9,188 bases of DNA from CAYGXH01 sp964354485 (GTDB lineage: Bacteria; Bacteroidota; Ignavibacteria; UBA10030; SZUA-254). Each line of letters opens with the position of its first letter. Within the stretch, counting starts at the first letter, position 1. The notes under the pieces are model-generated. The model saw only the letters and a list, made by a program, of their open reading frames with translations. It was not told the DNA's origin and made no database searches. A program made the translations under genes and the position numbers. The stretch covers positions 1 through 9,188 of the forward strand of contig CAYGZY010000020.1 of NCBI GenBank assembly GCA_964354485.1, in the 5' to 3' direction. Positions 6,310-9,188 of this stretch are shown piece after piece.

Positions 6310-6825
6310 TTACCGCACGACTGCATAGATAAGCTCGTCGATAATGGATCCATCCTTAATGATGCCTTTTTTCATGGACGCTTCAAGGGTATAACCGGCT
6401 TTTTCCAGAACTCTTCCCGAAGCTATGTTGAGAGAAAAGACGGTTGCCTGAATCCTGCAGATATCGAAATTTGAGAACACATACTCTGTCACTGCCTTCA
6501 CAGCTTCCGTTGTGATTCCTCTGTTCCAGTATTCTTCGCCGAGCCAGTAACCAATCTCCGCAGTTTTACGTCGAATCCCTTCCTTGAGTAATATGCCGAT
6601 ACCACCGACCGCTTGTCCTCTAACAACGATTGCGAAATGCCTGGCAGGTTTTTCCACGACGCAATGCTGAATCCACATGCGCGCATCTTCCATTGTATAA
6701 GGGAAGGGGAACAGATCATCAAGATTTACCCAGATGTTCCGATTGTTGGCGTACTGAACGAGCGATTCCTCATCGCCTCTTCTCCATGGCCTTAGATGGA
6801 CGCCAGCAAGGAGTAATTGGATCAC
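6310..6825 (-). CDS. GNAT N-acetyltransferase, RimJ/RimL-like
   Basis: A 171-residue acetyl-CoA-dependent N-acetyltransferase of the RimJ/RimL (Acetyltransf_3) type, acting on a protein N-terminus or a small-molecule amine. The order of elements is typical: LRPWRRGDEESL at residues 11-22, FAIVV and GGIGILL in the central sheet, then IGYWLGEEYWNRGITTEAV carrying the acetyl-CoA pyrophosphate loop (RGITTEA for the usual R/Q-x-x-G-x-G/A), and NIASGRVLEKAGYTLE, the conserved helix-turn near the C terminus. The start is a GTG at 6823-6825, supported by AAAGGA 8 nt upstream. It lies 32 bp downstream of the sialidase-like gene and 48 bp upstream of the first CN hydrolase gene, inside one minus-strand unit. 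A role in modifying the amidases' substrate is possible but is inference. Confidence 0.9.
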   Translation of the reverse strand: MIQLLLAGVHLRPWRRGDEESLVQYANNRNIWVNLDDLFPFPYTMEDARMWIQHCVVEKPARHFAIVVRGQAVGGIGILLKEGIRRKTAEIGYWLGEEYWNRGITTEAVKAVTEYVFSNFDICRIQATVFSLNIASGRVLEKAGYTLEASMKKGIIKDGSIIDELIYAVVR

Positions 6826-6857
6826 AGCAATATTCCTTTAAAATGAAGCATTTGCTC

Positions 6858-7979
6858 TTATCGCGACTGTGCGAAAGTATCTAATTCTTCCAGAGTCAAA
6901 CGAATGCTCACGATAAACGGTTCTTCGCCCTCTATCCAGTGACCGTATGTGGTCAGTACAAAAGTGCCGTCATTTAAAACTTCAACACCCGGATATGCAC
7001 AGTCAGCCGAGACTTTGTTATCCATCAGTCGTACCCGGTATTGCCCGTCGCTTCTATTAAGAAGATCATCGTACGTCCCGACCCAGGCAATCCAATCACC
7101 GAACGTCGGGGAATCCTTTGCCATGTCCCTGAAGGAAATCAGCAGTCTTCCATCGGGGGCATACTTGCCCGTATGGCGATCACCCGTGAGGGAAAGCGGA
7201 AGCTCGCGCGGTGCGGTCCAGGTTGTTCCCTCATCATCCGAAAAGATGATGAAAGAATTTCGTCTCCTCGAATTCTCACGCAGGAGAGCGGCAAGCTGTT
7301 TTCCGTTTGGCGACCTGATCACGCCGGGCTCGCAGAGAGCGACGGTATCGGCTTTAAACACTTCCTCAGGAAACGACCATGTCAGTCCGCCATCCCGGGA
7401 AAATGATTTGTAGAGAGTCATCCAATTTGAGACCTTCCCGTTCTGCCGGAAGAACCTCCCGTCGTCGTGGAACATTGCAAGGTAGCGGCCATCACTCAAC
7501 CGGACGACACTCCCCATCACGACAATGCCGCCCCAGTCCCCAACCGGATTAAGAGGAGTCCATGTTTGTCCGTCGGTTTCCGAAACCGATAACCGCGCCG
7601 GATAAAGTCCCGAGAAGAGGATGAGTCTCTTGATTCCTGCAGAATCGATTGTCCGGAAAATTGTTGGAACCTCTTTTGATGTTGACCAGTTATCAGGTAC
7701 CGGCAACCGCTTGCTCCACGTTTTCCCGCTATCAGTACTTTTTTTCATAACGATCTGACCGCCGCCGTGACCCATCGGGTATACGGTAATAATATTATGA
7801 CCGTCCTCCAGGAGAACCGTTGTCGGGTGACCGAGGTACTGACCTTTTTCTCTGTCGACGACTACCTGGCGGGAGACCTGATTTGACAGATCGAGCGGGA
7901 TCAGGCTTTGATGCTGTAGAACTGAATTCATACAGGATAAAAAAACCAGGAGTGAAAATACTAATTTTATCGGAACCAT
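6858..7979 (-). CDS. Secreted sialidase/BNR-family protein
   Basis: A 373-residue exported six-bladed beta-propeller of the sialidase (BNR) superfamily. Residues 5-22 form a hydrophobic signal peptide. FLSC at 13-16 is a poor lipobox, so lipidation is uncertain. Four Asp boxes are visible: S81-W88 (STDSGKTW), S133-W140 (SETDGQTW, lacking the usual Gly spacing), S194-W201 and S247-W254. Other conserved stretches are YPMGHGGG, FSGLYPARLSVS, AMFHDDGRFF, CEPGVIRSPNGK, LLRENSR and ISFRDMA, as in Bacteroidetes proteins labelled exo-alpha-sialidase. R234, R175, E217 and the FRDM Arg are candidates for substrate contact, but I cannot align the classic Arg triad, Tyr/Glu pair and Asp of GH33 with confidence. 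Sialic acid activity is therefore unproven. The ATG at 7977-7979 lacks a clear ribosome binding site. First gene of the minus-strand cluster, it is followed by the GNAT gene after 32 bp. Confidence 0.85.
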   Translation of the reverse strand: MVPIKLVFSLLVFLSCMNSVLQHQSLIPLDLSNQVSRQVVVDREKGQYLGHPTTVLLEDGHNIITVYPMGHGGGQIVMKKSTDSGKTWSKRLPVPDNWSTSKEVPTIFRTIDSAGIKRLILFSGLYPARLSVSETDGQTWTPLNPVGDWGGIVVMGSVVRLSDGRYLAMFHDDGRFFRQNGKVSNWMTLYKSFSRDGGLTWSFPEEVFKADTVALCEPGVIRSPNGKQLAALLRENSRRRNSFIIFSDDEGTTWTAPRELPLSLTGDRHTGKYAPDGRLLISFRDMAKDSPTFGDWIAWVGTYDDLLNRSDGQYRVRLMDNKVSADCAYPGVEVLNDGTFVLTTYGHWIEGEEPFIVSIRLTLEELDTFAQSR

Positions 7980-8057
7980 AGTTTGTTTAGTGTTTTTATT
8001 TTAAGCTGATGTCTCAGTGATCATCTGACCACAAGCTATTCAGAGTTGGGATATCTG

Positions 8058-8088
8058 TAAAAGTATTAAAGCTATTCGTTAGAAGCAA
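8058..8088 (-). promoter_or_regulatory. Candidate promoter of the four-gene minus-strand cluster
   Basis: On the minus strand TTG (8088-8086) is followed after 20 nt by TACTTTTA (8065-8058), giving TTG-N20-TAnnTTT, the same geometry as the candidates before the membrane-protein and T9SS genes. It lies about 79 nt before the sialidase-like ATG, leaving an AT-rich leader without a strong ribosome binding site. Confidence 0.4.
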
Positions 8089-8200
8089 ACCGCGAAAAGG
8101 ATATATTACCCATGATTAAACCTTTACATGCAATGGCAGTCCAATTATATTGAGGCGCCTTAATCCCTGTGGCTAATTCTTTAATCGCGGAGTCTCGTTC

Positions 8201-8330
8201 TTGTACCCTCTCCCCCGCCCGACCGAATGAGTAAAGGTATTGGCTTCGGTCGTTCGGGCGGGCTATAATCCCTCTCCCGCATGCAGGGGAGGGATGCTAT
8301 GTTAATGGGATGGTAGGGTGAGGGTAACAA
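8201..8330. repeat. 130-bp GC-rich MITE-like inverted repeat
   Basis: Outer ends TTGTACCCTCTCCC (8201-8214) and GGGTGAGGGTAACAA (8316-8330) are near-perfect inverted copies. Inside, CCCGCCCG (8214-8221) pairs with CGGGCGGG (8255-8262) and ACCGAA with TTCGGT, leaving a 4-nt bulge on one side, to form a long hairpin. A second imperfect palindrome (CCCTCTCCC, GCATGCA, GGGGAGGG) covers 8270-8293. No coding frame is present. It is much richer in GC than the flanking intergenic DNA. The rest of the 7980-8393 interval holds the minus-strand promoter candidate and AT-rich sequence in which I recognise nothing. Confidence 0.65.
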
Positions 8331-8393
8331 GTACTCAGGGAATTATGAATTCTCCTTTGTAACTATTATTATAGACAAATCAATTACCCAATC

Positions 8394-9188
8394 ATGAGAA
8401 TTCTGCGGATTATCTTACTCCCACTTTTAATTACACAAACCCTGTGTGCACAAAACACATTTATCGAAGGAAAAATAGCTGCCAGGGGTAAACAGGAATC
8501 CATCCCCGGTGTTTATGTCAGTTTTAAAAATCAAGCCGACACCACAGAAAAATATTTCCTGGTAACTGACACACTTGGGCATTTTGCTATTTCCAATCTA
8601 CGGCTTAACAGTACATACATATTTGAGGCAGTACACATCGGTTACCGCACTCTCCGGCGAACGATTTCAGCTGATAAATCTTACATCGATTTGGGAACGC
8701 TGGTAATGTCAGACACGACGATACCGATGAGCGAAGTTGTGATCGAGAGGCGAATCCCAGCCGTAGAGCAGAAAGGGGACACGACCGAGTACACCGCACA
8801 AGCATACAAGACAAACCCTGACGCATCTGCCGAGGAGCTTGTGACAAAAATGCCGGGTGTGACTGTGGAGAGTGGCACCGTGAAGGCGCAAGGTGAACAA
8901 GTAGAGCAGGTTTTAGTAGACGGCCGGCAATTTTTCGGCAGCGACCCGACACTCGCGCTCCGTAATTTACCTGCCGAGGTTATCGAAAAAGTTCAGGTAT
9001 TCGACAAGCTGAGCGATCAGGCTCAGCTAACAGGCTTCGACGACGGTCAATCGGTTAAAACTATGAACATCGTCACCCGGCAAGAGCGGCGCCAGGGAGA
9101 GTTTGGCCGGTTCAACGCGGGATACGGCACAGATGACCGGTATGTCACCAGCGGTAATGTTAATATTTTCCGTGCTGAGCACCGCCTC
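8394..9188 (+). CDS. TonB-dependent outer-membrane receptor, 3'-partial
   Basis: The first 265 residues of an outer-membrane transporter gene that runs off the right edge; the frame is open from the ATG at 8394 to the last base. A signal peptide (hydrophobic residues 6-17, likely cleaved after A19 in TLCAQN) is followed by a carboxypeptidase-regulatory-like beta domain at about 22-105 (IPGVYVSFKN, then LVTDTLGHFAISNL, then FEAVHIGYRTL). The TonB-receptor plug follows at about 129-229, with KMPGVTVESG, VEQVLVDGRQFFGSDP, LPAEVIEKVQVFDK and MNIVTR. The barrel begins near residue 235 (GRFNAGYGTD). This architecture is typical of Bacteroidetes-type SusC-like or outer-membrane beta-barrel receptors that import oligosaccharides, peptides or chelates; the substrate cannot be read from this part. 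No clear ribosome binding site precedes the ATG. It is transcribed divergently from the sialidase-like gene 414 bp away, so a functional pairing is possible but unproven. Confidence 0.9.
   Translation, partial: MRILRIILLPLLITQTLCAQNTFIEGKIAARGKQESIPGVYVSFKNQADTTEKYFLVTDTLGHFAISNLRLNSTYIFEAVHIGYRTLRRTISADKSYIDLGTLVMSDTTIPMSEVVIERRIPAVEQKGDTTEYTAQAYKTNPDASAEELVTKMPGVTVESGTVKAQGEQVEQVLVDGRQFFGSDPTLALRNLPAEVIEKVQVFDKLSDQAQLTGFDDGQSVKTMNIVTRQERRQGEFGRFNAGYGTDDRYVTSGNVNIFRAEHRL

Noticed and set aside
8112..8153. Mini-ORF of 13 codons after AAAAGG
   Set aside because: It is too short, with no recognisable peptide and no evidence beyond a start, a purine run and a stop.
8605..8952. Several minus-strand open frames of 63-115 codons
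   Set aside because: They are antisense to the clearly coding TonB-dependent receptor and full of Cys/Ser/Arg low-quality sequence.

Overview
The window comes from a bacterium of the Bacteroidetes/Chlorobi/Ignavibacteria assemblage, most likely an Ignavibacteria-type genome. The main evidence is a secreted protein ending in a type IX secretion (T9SS) sorting domain with the NQNYPNPFNP signature, a SusC-like/TonB-dependent outer-membrane receptor that opens with a carboxypeptidase-like regulatory domain, and three candidate promoters with a TTG-N20-TAnnTT layout like that described for Bacteroidetes. This placement is inference from protein style, not from a marker gene.

Layout. (1) 1-1088, + strand: the 3' part of a GT9 (heptosyltransferase-like) glycosyltransferase gene that continues off the left edge. 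(2) 1119-1544, - strand: a small four-helix membrane protein, convergent with the GT9 gene. Its probable terminator lies inside the end of the GT9 gene. (3) 1545-2010: a gene-free stretch packed with short palindromes belonging to several recurring designs, followed by a promoter. (4) 2011-4116, + strand: a T9SS-exported protein of about 13 Asp-box/BNR-type repeats. It is followed by a small lipoprotein gene (4151-4632) broken by a -1 frameshift. (5) 4633-4691: a 59-bp convergent gap holding a second copy of two of the palindrome/repeat modules. (6) 7979 down to 4692, - strand: a tightly spaced four-gene cluster of sialidase/BNR-like secreted protein, GNAT acetyltransferase, and two different CN-hydrolase (nitrilase superfamily) amidases, with a candidate promoter at 8058-8088. 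(7) 7980-8393: a divergent intergenic region with a GC-rich 130-bp MITE-like inverted repeat. (8) 8394 to the right edge, + strand: the N-terminal 265 residues of a TonB-dependent receptor.

Function. The window is ordinary accessory cell-envelope and metabolic content: surface glycan synthesis (GT9), surface-displayed or secreted beta-propeller-like proteins, an outer-membrane importer, and a small amidase/acetyltransferase operon of unknown substrate. I found no CRISPR array, tRNA, rRNA, transposase or obvious defence system. The least-explained signal is the family of short palindromes whose stems differ between copies while flanks and loops stay the same, which suggests mobile or RNA-structured non-coding repeats placed at gene ends.
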